Positions 23,878 through 33,062 of a DNA stretch of 64,000 nucleotides are shown here, in pieces. The position numbers and the translations under genes are program-made. This DNA is from Bacteroidales bacterium. Its GTDB lineage: Bacteria > Bacteroidota > Bacteroidia > Bacteroidales > UBA932. The DNA lies in contig JAFTWQ010000043.1 in assembly GCA_017465225.1 (NCBI GenBank), positions 1 through 64,000 on the forward strand. The letters are read 5' to 3'. Numbering within the stretch: the first letter of the stretch is position 1; each line of letters opens with the position of its first letter. The notes under the pieces are model-generated. The model was given only the letters and a program-made list of their open reading frames with translations, was not told where the DNA came from and ran no database searches.

Positions 23878-26409
23878 CTATCTTGTGACAAACGAAATGC
23901 TTTCAGAAGCCAATCCTTCCGACTCTGCCGTAAGCCTGGTCTTTCCGGCCTTGTCAGCCTGCAGCACAACAAGACATTTTCCGTAGAAAGCCTTGCGCTT
24001 ATTGTCCTTGAAGCGTTCCATCGAGACAGGATTGCCGTTATCTACTCCCGCGATGAAGGCTGGACCGTCAACATCGAAAGTCACGAGGTTGTCTGCATCC
24101 GGGCAAAGATTGCCTTCGGCATCGACAATCTCAACAGTCACATAGCACAAGACATCATCCTTTGCCGTATCTCCATACTGAGCCTTTGACAGACGAATTG
24201 CAGCAGGTTCACTGGCTGTATGAATCGCCTTTCTTCTGACTTCCGTGCCATCCTTTCTTGCAACGATCTCAACGGTACCAGGTTCATAGATGACTCTCCA
24301 GACAGTGTGCAGACAATCTTCAGTCTTCGAGCGGACTCCCTGAGACACACCGTTCACGAAAAGTTCCACCTCGTCAGCGTTATTGTAATAGCACCACATA
24401 TCTATCTCCTGTCCGTCCTCCCAGTTCCAATGCGGGAAAAGGTGGAGGACATCCTTGTCTGTCCACTCGGACTGATACAGATAATAGACATCCTTAGGGA
24501 AGCCGGCAAGATCGACTATTCCGAAGAACGAGCTGCGTGCAGGCCATCCGTACGGGGTAGGCTCGCCGATATAGTCAAAGCCGGTCCAGATATACTGTCC
24601 GCTTATGAATTCATTGTCTCTTACAAGCTTGAGAGTTTCCTCATGGGTATTGCCCCATGGAACATGGCAGTTCTCATATGAAGAACATGCAAACGACTCA
24701 TCATAGAACGGGATGTCCCAGCGCTCCGGCCAGATGAACATCTGATCGCTAGGCATACGGTAATATCCGCGCGTCATAAGAGCCGAGTTGCTCTCGGTGA
24801 TGATGAACGGCTTGCCCGGGAAGTTCTTCGGAACATCCGCAACATTCTGATTATGATAGTTGTAGCCGATGATATCGAGGGCTCCGCTGCGGAAAAGATG
24901 ATTGCCTGGAGCAGGCTCATTGCATCCGGCTGTTACAGGTCTTGTCTCGTCATTCTGACGCACGATATCCGCAAGCTTTTCTGTCAGGAGCGAATTCACT
25001 GTCTTGTTTCCGTCATTCCTTGCAAGCATGTCGGCGGAATGTCCGAAATTGAGGATCAGATTGGCCTCCGCCAGACTCAATGTATCCGCATCTGCATGAG
25101 ACCACTGCTCAAGTACTTCGTTTCCGATGCTCCACATGATGACTGACGGATGATTCCTGTCTCTTTTGATGAAGTCTTCCAGATCACGCTCGTGCCATTC
25201 GTTGAAATATCTCGAATAATCGTGAGCGGTCTTCTTCTTCCTCCACATGTCGAAAGCCTCGTCCTGGACGATGAAACCCATCTCGTCACATAAGTCCAGA
25301 AGTTCCGGAGCTGGAGGATTATGTGCTGTCCTGATACCGTTGCAGCCCATTTCCTTCAGGATTTCCAGCTGACGACGGATCGCATGTCTGTTTACGGCAG
25401 CTCCAAGGCATCCCAGATCGTGATGCATGCATACGCCATTGATGTCCACAGGCTCGTTGTTCAGGAAGAAACCTTCATCCGGACTGAAGAAGAAATGTCT
25501 GAGACCTGTCCTGGTCTCTACCCTGTCAAGAAGTTCACCCTCGAGGCTCTCGATTTCAGTAACCAAGGTATACAGATACGGATCATCCACACTCCACAAA
25601 TGAGGCTTCTCTATCCTCACCATCATCTCGGTTTCACCTATCTCATTGACCCCGAGCACTTCCTCTACCATGCCGGCTTCCCTGCCGCTTGCGTCCATGG
25701 CCATATGTCTCACCCTCAACTCTGTAGCCTCATTGGCAATCACATCAGTCTGAACGAAGAAGAATCCTTCATGCAGCGAACCCATATCGCCGGTTTCAGG
25801 ATCAGGAAGATATGTCACCTTCGGGATGACGTATACGCCAGATGGCGCGACACGGGTCTGGCCGGTCTTCACCATCCATACATTACGGTAGATTCCACAT
25901 CCTGAATACCAGCGCGAATTTGGCTGCTCCGCATTGTCAACTCTGACAGCTATGACATTCTCCTCTCCCCAATGAAGATATTGAGAGATGTCATAGCCGA
26001 AGGATATATAGCCATACGGGCGCACGCCGAGCGACACACCGTTGACGAACACCTCGGAATTCATATATACTCCATCGAATTCCAGTCTCCACACTCTATC
26101 AGCATCATTTTCCGAAGCCACGAAAGTCTTTCTGTACCAGCCTATTCCGCCCGGAAGCGCACCGCCGCCTGTTCCCGACGGATTCTCAATGCTGAAATCT
26201 CCCTCGACAGCCCAGTCGTGAGGAAGCTCGAGTTCACGCCATCCGCTGTCATCAAACGCAGCGTCTTCCGCTCCCTCGACATCCCCAAGGCAGAATTTCC
26301 ATCCGTCATTGAAATCCTCCCTCACGCGTACCATCTCCTCCGCCTCCGCACATCCGCACAATAATATTCCCACAAACATCCCCACAGCCAATCGAATAAC
26401 CTTATTCAT
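23878..26409 (-). CDS. GH2 beta-glycosidase (probable beta-galactosidase), lipoprotein
   Basis: An 843-residue lipoprotein with signal ending LLCGC. GH2 architecture is complete: a sugar-binding domain (DGWKFCLGD, LPHDWAVEGDFS, GIGWYRKTF), an Ig-like domain, then the TIM barrel. The general acid/base Glu sits in VIMWSIGNEVLEQW (about residue 430) and the probable nucleophile Glu in FIITESNSALM (about 537). A C-terminal beta domain with an invasin/Ig-like part ends the protein. GH2 retains beta-galactosidases, beta-glucuronidases and beta-mannosidases; GNEV and the overall layout favour beta-galactosidase, which would remove terminal galactose from xylan or xyloglucan side chains. The lipid anchor puts it in the periplasm or on the cell surface. 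Confidence 0.88.
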   Translation of the reverse strand: MNKVIRLAVGMFVGILLCGCAEAEEMVRVREDFNDGWKFCLGDVEGAEDAAFDDSGWRELELPHDWAVEGDFSIENPSGTGGGALPGGIGWYRKTFVASENDADRVWRLEFDGVYMNSEVFVNGVSLGVRPYGYISFGYDISQYLHWGEENVIAVRVDNAEQPNSRWYSGCGIYRNVWMVKTGQTRVAPSGVYVIPKVTYLPDPETGDMGSLHEGFFFVQTDVIANEATELRVRHMAMDASGREAGMVEEVLGVNEIGETEMMVRIEKPHLWSVDDPYLYTLVTEIESLEGELLDRVETRTGLRHFFFSPDEGFFLNNEPVDINGVCMHHDLGCLGAAVNRHAIRRQLEILKEMGCNGIRTAHNPPAPELLDLCDEMGFIVQDEAFDMWRKKKTAHDYSRYFNEWHERDLEDFIKRDRNHPSVIMWSIGNEVLEQWSHADADTLSLAEANLILNFGHSADMLARNDGNKTVNSLLTEKLADIVRQNDETRPVTAGCNEPAPGNHLFRSGALDIIGYNYHNQNVADVPKNFPGKPFIITESNSALMTRGYYRMPSDQMFIWPERWDIPFYDESFACSSYENCHVPWGNTHEETLKLVRDNEFISGQYIWTGFDYIGEPTPYGWPARSSFFGIVDLAGFPKDVYYLYQSEWTDKDVLHLFPHWNWEDGQEIDMWCYYNNADEVELFVNGVSQGVRSKTEDCLHTVWRVIYEPGTVEIVARKDGTEVRRKAIHTASEPAAIRLSKAQYGDTAKDDVLCYVTVEIVDAEGNLCPDADNLVTFDVDGPAFIAGVDNGNPVSMERFKDNKRKAFYGKCLVVLQADKAGKTRLTAESEGLASESISFVTR

Positions 26410-26512
26410 ATCTATAATTATTTAAAGATCACTTATCATTCCGCGCACCATCGCGTCTACCCATCAATCAATGGCATTTCCGATTGGAAGGGTAATGGCA
26501 TATATACTATTT

Positions 26513-26612
26513 GGGATGACTATTGTGCATAATCGGCATTTTGCCACCCCCGGCTAGGGGGAGGGGCCCACTCGCAGAGTGGGAGGGGGCCGATGGAGCA
26601 CTTAGTCATCCC
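26513..26612. repeat. 100-bp palindromic intergenic element
   Basis: The termini GGGATGACTA and TAGTCATCCC are perfect 10-bp inverted repeats. Inside are nested arms (TCGGC/GCCGA, CCCCC/GGGGG runs, CCCACTC/GAGTGGG) that would fold into one long hairpin. It lies in the 218-bp gap between the GH31 gene ending at 26628 and the GH2 start at 26409. It looks like a non-coding mobile repeat (REP- or MITE-like) and may terminate GH31 transcripts. Confidence 0.8.
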
Positions 26613-26627
26613 GAAATTATGAGAAAA

Positions 26628-29480
26628 CTACAATACGACCTTCATCGAAAGTCCATTGTACTTCACAGTCTGTGTCTTGCCTACACCATTCTTCGAAACA
26701 GGAATGATATTGAATGTCCTCTCCTCGAGCATGCCTGGGAACTCACCCTCACGCTCCTCGATAGACAGAAGCTTCATCTTGTCATCGTAAGAGAATGCAA
26801 TCTTCGAATATGCGCCCTTCTCGTAATTGTAATTCACATTCTCATCCTCATAGAGAGTGAACTCTCCGTCAGCACCCTGATATACATAGAGATCAATCAC
26901 ATCAGCAGGCTTCTCGTCAGACCACTGGATCTCCGGACCGAACGGTACGATTGCACCTGCACGCACATACAGAGGCATCCTGTCATATGGAGCAGCCACA
27001 GTCATGGCCTGGCCTCCCTCGACGAACTCATTGCTGTAGAAGTCATACCATCCATTGCACTCTGGGAAATAAACCTCACGTGAGCGTGCTCCGTATTCAT
27101 ATACAGGGGCAACAAGGAATGCAGGTCCGAACATGTATGTATCACCGATATTCGCAACGGCCTCATCATTCATGAAGTCCATCACGAGCGGACGCATGAT
27201 AGTATAATCCTCGAACCATGTCTTTCCGGCAAGAGAATATACATACGGCATCAGAGCATAGCGGAGCTTTGTATAGTAAACGATTGACTCATAGGCAGGA
27301 TGTCCTTCCGGTGCGATCTCCCATGGCTCGCGGAAAGGATACTGGCCGTGTGCACGGAAAAGCGGACAGAAAGCTCCGAACTGGAACCATCTTGTATTGA
27401 GCTCACGCCACTCCTTGTGGTCGGCATTCTCCTTTCCTGTGCGGTTGAAGATCTCCTGGCCTGCGACATAACGGTTCTCTACGCAGAAGCCTCCGATGTC
27501 CATAGTCCAGTAAGGAATACCGCTGACAGCGAAGTTGAGACCTGCAGAAATCTGAGCCTTCATGTCCTCCCAGCGGGTAGCGATATCGCCGCTCCATGTA
27601 GCTGTAGAATACCTCTGGAGGCCTGCAAAACCGCTTCTGGTGAGGAGGAATACGCGCTTGTCATTGTCCACGCCGCGCTGTCCGTTATAGATCGCGTCAG
27701 CATTCACAAGTGCATATGCATTGAAGAACTCTGTAGAAGAGCCGAGAGCTGTAGGGCCGCAGAGTGCCTTGCGGTAGTCCATATCCGTACAGTCGCGGAT
27801 ATTAGGCTCTGACGCATCCATCCACCATGCATCGATGCCGAGAGGGTAATAATGCTCGTACATCTGATTCCAGAAAAGCTCGCGCGCATCAGCCGAATAT
27901 GCATCATAGAAGCCATAATGGTAGCCCTGACCGATCCAGTCCTTGATACCGTCGTCATATGCTCTCGTATACATCCAGCCCTTCTCGTCAAACTCCTTGT
28001 AATGCTCGGTGTCGACATAGAATTTCGGCCATACGGAGATCATCATTCGGCCGCCCATGTTATGGATAGAATCCACCATTGCCTTCGGATCAGGGAATCT
28101 TGCAGGATCGAACTCATGTCCGCCCCAGTCATCCTCTCTCCAATGGCTCCAGTCCATCACGATATTGTCGATAGGAATATTTCTCTTGCGGAAGCCTTCG
28201 AGAGCCTCGATCATCTCAGTCGAAGTCTTGTAGCGCTCGCGGCTCTGCCAGTAACCCATAGCCCATTTCGGCATGATCGGAGCCTTTCCTGTAAGGGTTC
28301 TGTATCCGCTGATGATCTCGTCCATATCATCTCCTGCGATGAAGTACCAGTCCATCTGCTTTGTCATCTCGCTCCACCACTGATGCTTCGCCTGCTCTAC
28401 AGGATCGACTACATCATAAACACGGAGACCGCAGTATGAAACACCTCCGTCCGGAGCCCAGTCGATACGTATCGGGATTCTCTTTCCAGCTTCAAGATGA
28501 ACGCTGAACTTGAATGCATTCGGATTCCATGCTGTCCTCCAGCGCTCAGGAACCACAACCTCTCCGTCCATAGTTACGGTAGTATATCCCGCATAGTAAA
28601 GAATGAACTGATAGTCTCCTGTAGCAGAAGCCTCAATCTCGCCTTCGTAGGTCACATTCGATCCATAGAACTGGAAGTCCTCCGGCAGATTGACCACGCG
28701 TGCCATTTCCGGAGCTACGAGATGCTCGAAATAGATCTTCGGTTCCTCACGTACAAGAGTCTCGCCCTGTGCAGGGACATATGTACCTGTAAGACATCCC
28801 TCCTTACCGTTCCTGTCATAGAGCTTGAACACTTCTCCAAGCTGCTTGTAATCCTGTGGATTACCGAAGCGCATCATCGAGTAGCTGTCCATCAGGACGC
28901 CATAGCCCTTGTTCGACACGATGAAAGGAACCGAAACCTTCGTATTGTACTGGAAGAGTTCCTCGTTCTTTCCCTTGTAGTTGAATTCATCTGCCTGATG
29001 CTGTCCGAGACCATAGAATGCCTCATCCTCAGGAGAATCGAAGACCTGACGGAATGTATATCCGTGAGTTCCCTCAACCTCTATAGGCTCGAAGGTCTTG
29101 CCGCCGCCTGTCTCTTCACGGAGGAGCAAATTTCCTTCCGCATCAGCAAACCACACCTCACCGGTAGAAGCAAGGACATTGGCCTTTACAGCTGAAGTCG
29201 CCACTGTAACAGTATCTCCATTCTGCGACACAGTAAACGGAGTCTGCTCCTGAGCCGGAATGATGACAAGGCTCTGAGGGTCAGCAAATTTCTTTTCCGG
29301 AGTTGCCGACACACGGATAAGCTTTTCTCCAGCCACCTCCAGTCTGACGAGAGCGGGTCCGTTTTCTGCAGGGTCCTGTACCTTTACGGTAACGCCATTT
29401 TCATTCTGTCTGACGACACCCGTACAGGCAGTCAAGGCCAGCGATGCAATAAAAATGAAATAGTTCAGCTTAGTTTTCAT
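26628..29480 (-). CDS. GH31 alpha-xylosidase with PA14 insert, lipoprotein
   Basis: A 950-residue lipoprotein (signal ends ALTACTG). The N-terminal GH31 beta-sandwich (EAFYGLGQHQADEFNYKGK) is interrupted by a PA14-like domain (about 240-375: EGEIEASATGDYQFILYYAG, FKFSVHLEAGKRIPIRIDWA). The catalytic barrel follows: NIVMDWSHWREDDWGGHEFD, nucleophile Asp in WWMDASEPN (about 554), acid/base Asp in TWSGDIATRWEDMK (about 630). This layout matches alpha-xylosidases acting on xyloglucan or xylan oligosaccharides in Bacteroides and Cellvibrio. It is 14 nt downstream of a second GH31 gene, forming a two-gene operon. A palindromic repeat lies just downstream. Confidence 0.9.
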   Translation of the reverse strand: MKTKLNYFIFIASLALTACTGVVRQNENGVTVKVQDPAENGPALVRLEVAGEKLIRVSATPEKKFADPQSLVIIPAQEQTPFTVSQNGDTVTVATSAVKANVLASTGEVWFADAEGNLLLREETGGGKTFEPIEVEGTHGYTFRQVFDSPEDEAFYGLGQHQADEFNYKGKNEELFQYNTKVSVPFIVSNKGYGVLMDSYSMMRFGNPQDYKQLGEVFKLYDRNGKEGCLTGTYVPAQGETLVREEPKIYFEHLVAPEMARVVNLPEDFQFYGSNVTYEGEIEASATGDYQFILYYAGYTTVTMDGEVVVPERWRTAWNPNAFKFSVHLEAGKRIPIRIDWAPDGGVSYCGLRVYDVVDPVEQAKHQWWSEMTKQMDWYFIAGDDMDEIISGYRTLTGKAPIMPKWAMGYWQSRERYKTSTEMIEALEGFRKRNIPIDNIVMDWSHWREDDWGGHEFDPARFPDPKAMVDSIHNMGGRMMISVWPKFYVDTEHYKEFDEKGWMYTRAYDDGIKDWIGQGYHYGFYDAYSADARELFWNQMYEHYYPLGIDAWWMDASEPNIRDCTDMDYRKALCGPTALGSSTEFFNAYALVNADAIYNGQRGVDNDKRVFLLTRSGFAGLQRYSTATWSGDIATRWEDMKAQISAGLNFAVSGIPYWTMDIGGFCVENRYVAGQEIFNRTGKENADHKEWRELNTRWFQFGAFCPLFRAHGQYPFREPWEIAPEGHPAYESIVYYTKLRYALMPYVYSLAGKTWFEDYTIMRPLVMDFMNDEAVANIGDTYMFGPAFLVAPVYEYGARSREVYFPECNGWYDFYSNEFVEGGQAMTVAAPYDRMPLYVRAGAIVPFGPEIQWSDEKPADVIDLYVYQGADGEFTLYEDENVNYNYEKGAYSKIAFSYDDKMKLLSIEEREGEFPGMLEERTFNIIPVSKNGVGKTQTVKYNGLSMKVVL

Positions 29481-29494
29481 ATAATTTGATTTAT

Positions 29495-31726
29495 TTAATA
29501 TTTCACATCATATACCTTATTCCAGTCGATCTCAGATGTGCTCTGCGCTACAGGCACATGAGGGATCACACTACCCTTCCTGACAAGGATGACACAAGGA
29601 ATATCGCCGGCCTTTATGCGATGATATCCCGAAGAGTATGTCTTCCGGGTCTGATAATCGACCCATCTGCCTTCCGGAAGATATACATATCTGTCATCAG
29701 ACTCGTCCATAAGAGGGGCAACCAGCATGTCAGATCCGAACATATACTGATCGTCAAGCTGCCATACCGCCGGATCATCCGGGAACTCTATCAGCATAGC
29801 GCGAAGCATCGGAAGACCGCTTTCCACACATTTCTCCGCCTGTGCCACAATATATGGCATAAGTCTGTATTTCAGTTCGGCACTCTGCCTGAACGCATCT
29901 GTGAAGCTCTCATTATAAAGCCACGGCTCTGTAGGAGGAGCTCCATGGGCTCTTGTGTGTGAGGTAAGGAATCCGAAAGGAAGCCATCTGCGGTAGAGAT
30001 TCTCCGGGGTACTCTTTACAAAGCCTCCTATGTCGTGGCTCCAGAAAGAGAAGCCGCTGAGTCCGAATGAAAGTCCGCAACGGAGTGTGGCCGCCATTCC
30101 GATATCGGTATTGGAAGCATCTCCGCCCCAATGGAGAGGATATCTCTGCGAACCCGCCCATGCACTTCTGGCCCACATTATATGCTCGCCGGTAGTCCGT
30201 TCGGTTATCTCCGCTACCGCCTTGTTATATCTCAAAGGATAGATGTTGTGCTCATACAGACCTGTTTTTCCTGAATGATACAGGCCGTTCAGAGGAGCAC
30301 CTTCTCCGAAATCCACCTTTATGGCTCCTACTCCCATCTTCAGGAGTCCCTCAAGCTTGGACTGGTACCACTCCACCGTCTCCGGATTGGAGAAATCAAG
30401 AACGGCATCCTCGAAAGGCATTCCACCCTTGGCATTCTTCACATACAGGCCTTTCTCAACAAGTTCCTCATAGTAATTGTTATGAGGAGTAAAATACGGC
30501 AGCTGCCACAAGGAGATATGGAATCCGTCAGCCTTGAGGTCATCGATCATCTTCTGGGCATCAGGGAATCGTTCCGGATCGAATCTGTAGTCACACTCCC
30601 AGTCTGTAGTGAACCAGCCTGTATCAAGATGGATCACGTCGGAAGGGATCTGATGTTTCCTGAGGTTTTCAGCGACATCGTACGCTTCCTGCTGCGAGAA
30701 GTAGCTGATTCGGCTCATCCATGTTCCGAAGCTCCACAATGGCGGCATCTGCGGCTTTCCTGTGACGTCCGTATATTCGTCGAGGATCTCCTTCGGCTCG
30801 CCGAAGAAGATGAAGAAGTCCATAGTCTCATCCTCCATGAAAAGCTTCATTGATTGGGAATGTGACTGGCCGAAATCGCATGTCACAGGCGCTGATGTGT
30901 GCATGAATATGCCATAGCCACGGTTGCTCATAAAGAACGGAACCGGCTTGTACATGTCCGGGGTCTCAGGGCTCTGCGGGTCTGTCACAAAAAGGTTCAG
31001 CTTCTGGCCGACCTTGTTCAATGCGGTAGAGGATTCTCCGCAGCCCACGATCCTCTCGTACGGATGAAGGGCGAATACCGGATTGATGCTCCTGCGGTTG
31101 TCCGACGAACGTCTGATGAACTGGAAAGGCAGGACCCTCACCTGAGTGGAATCATTGTCCGACAAGGTACGGGTATCAGTCATCATATTGCCTTCCGCAT
31201 CATAAAGGACAACCCTGAAAGGATTCTCCGCAAGCGCGATGGTTCCATACGCGCTGGTCCATCTGTGCTCTCCGTCAGCCTTGCTGTATGTCCAGTCATT
31301 GCAGGTTGAAGGCTGGCCTTCAGCAAGCATCACCGACGGCTGCTCCTTGATTATCACAGGAGAAGTATATATCCTCAGACGTACTGTACGAGGAGTGACA
31401 AAGTCTATGTCGAAAGGAAGATTCGGGTCATTGTCATATTCAGGTTCGGGAAAATCAAGCATCTTGAGAGGCTGTACAGCCGTCACGGTCGTATTGAAAG
31501 CCTGACGGGCGAACAGGCTGTGCCTTTTCCAGTTGATATGTCCCGATGCATCAGACGGATCGACATCACAGACAGAATCAGCAAAGAAATAGGTGTGGGA
31601 ATAATCACCGAAATCCAGACCGACATCATAGGTCTGGCTCTGAAGGTATGGCGGCTGTGCCGAGAGCGAAGCTACGGACAGCACGAGCGCTGAAGTCAAT
31701 AGCAAGAAAAGGCTTTTTGCTTTCAT
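29495..31726 (-). CDS. GH31 alpha-xylosidase-like enzyme (YicI type)
   Basis: A 743-residue secreted enzyme (signal ends ASLSAQ). Family marks are VDFGEGAP (nucleophile Asp about residue 471, as in the KxDFGE motif of YicI-type alpha-xylosidases), WARSAWAGSQRYPLHWGGDA (acid/base Asp about 535) and GLSGFSFWSHDIGGF. No PA14 insert is present. It is the first gene of the operon with the PA14-bearing GH31, suggesting that the two act on different alpha-xylosyl linkages or chain lengths. A TATATTTG promoter element lies 48 nt upstream. Specificity is inferred from the DFGE motif and is not proven. Confidence 0.88.
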   Translation of the reverse strand: MKAKSLFLLLTSALVLSVASLSAQPPYLQSQTYDVGLDFGDYSHTYFFADSVCDVDPSDASGHINWKRHSLFARQAFNTTVTAVQPLKMLDFPEPEYDNDPNLPFDIDFVTPRTVRLRIYTSPVIIKEQPSVMLAEGQPSTCNDWTYSKADGEHRWTSAYGTIALAENPFRVVLYDAEGNMMTDTRTLSDNDSTQVRVLPFQFIRRSSDNRRSINPVFALHPYERIVGCGESSTALNKVGQKLNLFVTDPQSPETPDMYKPVPFFMSNRGYGIFMHTSAPVTCDFGQSHSQSMKLFMEDETMDFFIFFGEPKEILDEYTDVTGKPQMPPLWSFGTWMSRISYFSQQEAYDVAENLRKHQIPSDVIHLDTGWFTTDWECDYRFDPERFPDAQKMIDDLKADGFHISLWQLPYFTPHNNYYEELVEKGLYVKNAKGGMPFEDAVLDFSNPETVEWYQSKLEGLLKMGVGAIKVDFGEGAPLNGLYHSGKTGLYEHNIYPLRYNKAVAEITERTTGEHIMWARSAWAGSQRYPLHWGGDASNTDIGMAATLRCGLSFGLSGFSFWSHDIGGFVKSTPENLYRRWLPFGFLTSHTRAHGAPPTEPWLYNESFTDAFRQSAELKYRLMPYIVAQAEKCVESGLPMLRAMLIEFPDDPAVWQLDDQYMFGSDMLVAPLMDESDDRYVYLPEGRWVDYQTRKTYSSGYHRIKAGDIPCVILVRKGSVIPHVPVAQSTSEIDWNKVYDVKY

Positions 31727-31773
31727 CAGTTTCAGATATTATGTGGTTATAGATAATGTACATTTGAATGATA

Positions 31774-31781
31774 CAAATATA
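31774..31781 (-). promoter_or_regulatory. Promoter -7 element of the GH31 pair
   Basis: TATATTTG on the minus strand, 47 nt before the start at 31726. No standard -33 element is visible. Confidence 0.5.
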
Positions 31782-31816
31782 AGATTTTAGTCCGGATAGT
31801 ACAATATAAAAATCAC

Positions 31817-31845
31817 AGCCGGACAACCATAAAGGCCATCCGGCT
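31817..31845 (-). terminator. Terminator of the HdeD-like gene
   Basis: A 7-bp stem, AGCCGGA and TCCGGCT, followed on the minus strand by GTGATTTTTATATT, 24 nt after the stop at 31870. Confidence 0.6.
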
Positions 31846-31869
31846 GCTACTAACACTACACTACTCAAT

Positions 31870-32466
31870 TCAACGGGTGTCTTCCTTATCGAAGTTCAGG
31901 TGGATATCCTTGAGCTTTGTCGACAAAGAGCAGAGCAGGATCCCGAACAGGATCAGGCCTACACCCGCCATGACTATGACAGTGGCAATTCCCGCGCCAA
32001 ACGGATTGACCAGGACTGCAATCGACAGGATAAGCATGAGTATTCCTCCTGCAGTAAGCACTCCCCCTCCCTGTATGCCGAATGTATCGAAATCGCCGGA
32101 AAAGCCTAGAAGCACGAAGCTATTGTAAAGCAGCCAGAATCCGAGCATCAGCGGGAGCAAAGCAAGTGTCACTCCAGGATAGATGCAGAGGAACAGTCCG
32201 AGAAGAAGGTCAAGAACACCTCCGACTATGACATAGCCCCTCATCATGAGATAATTCCCGCTGGCCGAGGCCGCAATAAGCTTAGCCGTACCCACGACAA
32301 GCATCACCACTCCTGCCAATATACTGATGGCCACATAACTTTCGAGGGGGAATGCAAAAACAGCTATGCCGGCCACTATGCAAAGCACTCCGGCAATAAG
32401 CATAAGCCACCAATGCTGTACAGCACGGGAGGCTTTCTTTGTAAGATTTTCAAATCGACGTTTCAT
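31870..32466 (-). CDS. HdeD/DUF308-family membrane protein
   Basis: A 198-residue inner-membrane protein with six hydrophobic helices in three two-helix repeats (WWLMLIAGVLCIVAGIAVFA; YVIVGGVLDLLLGLFLCIYP; GGILMLILSIAVLVNPFGAG). The Gly-rich pattern is typical of HdeD-like proteins, linked in enterobacteria to acid resistance. It follows the DUF4369 lipoprotein gene by 56 nt on the same strand. The physiological role here is unknown, and it is probably not part of the glycan system. Confidence 0.85.
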   Translation of the reverse strand: MKRRFENLTKKASRAVQHWWLMLIAGVLCIVAGIAVFAFPLESYVAISILAGVVMLVVGTAKLIAASASGNYLMMRGYVIVGGVLDLLLGLFLCIYPGVTLALLPLMLGFWLLYNSFVLLGFSGDFDTFGIQGGGVLTAGGILMLILSIAVLVNPFGAGIATVIVMAGVGLILFGILLCSLSTKLKDIHLNFDKEDTR

Positions 32467-32522
32467 GTTACTGATAATTTAACCAGCACCATGAAAGACA
32501 ATTTCTATGCTAAAGACGGAAT

Positions 32523-33062
32523 CTAGCGTGAACCTTCAGGGAAACGGGCTGCCAGGAATCTGCCGAGCGTGGATTCCTTGCCTAAATTCGAAGCCATCTG
32601 ACGGGTACGTGAGACATATGAGTCTCGAAGAGCATCGGCTTCCGCCTTCATGCCCTGTTTCCTGAGGCTTCCTGACTGCTGATAATACTGCATGGTAAGA
32701 TTCTTCCATACCTGAAGGGAATCATTCTGCGGAGTACCTCTTCCGCTGCTCACCTGACCGATGGTAACAAAAGTCTCTCCCGGCTCTGTCACTACCAGAA
32801 GATTCTCATTGCCATAACGCTTGTACATTTCTATCCTGATATCAGCCATCTTTTCTTCTGTACCACGGAATTCGAACATCTGGTTATGGATATACACCGA
32901 GTCAATGGTTTCCTTGGTCGCATTCTCAAGTGGAACCAGGAACACCTGCGCACCCTCAAGATCCGGGTTGCTGACAGTTCCATAAATGACATATTCCTTG
33001 TCCTGCGAGCAGGATGCCAGCAATGCAGCGCCGGTAAGCAATGTAGTAATTATCTTCTTCAT
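32523..33062 (-). CDS. DUF4369-type lipoprotein
   Basis: A 179-residue lipoprotein (signal MKKIITTLLTGAALLASC). The mature N-terminus (YVIYGTVSNPDLEGAQVFLV, then TIDSVYIHNQMFEFRGT) is the DUF4369 beta-sandwich that usually precedes a thioredoxin domain in Bacteroidetes. Here no thioredoxin domain or CxxC follows; instead a helical tail (about 115-179) ends the protein. Its ATG overlaps the stop of the propeller/CXXCH gene (ATGA), so it is a third, translationally coupled member of that unit. Confidence 0.75.
   Translation of the reverse strand: MKKIITTLLTGAALLASCSQDKEYVIYGTVSNPDLEGAQVFLVPLENATKETIDSVYIHNQMFEFRGTEEKMADIRIEMYKRYGNENLLVVTEPGETFVTIGQVSSGRGTPQNDSLQVWKNLTMQYYQQSGSLRKQGMKAEADALRDSYVSRTRQMASNLGKESTLGRFLAARFPEGSR

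Noticed and set aside
26628..31726. Reading the two GH31 genes as starch alpha-glucosidases
   Set aside because: The DFGE motif in one, the PA14 insert in the other, and the xylose and xylan neighbours favour alpha-xylosidase activity.
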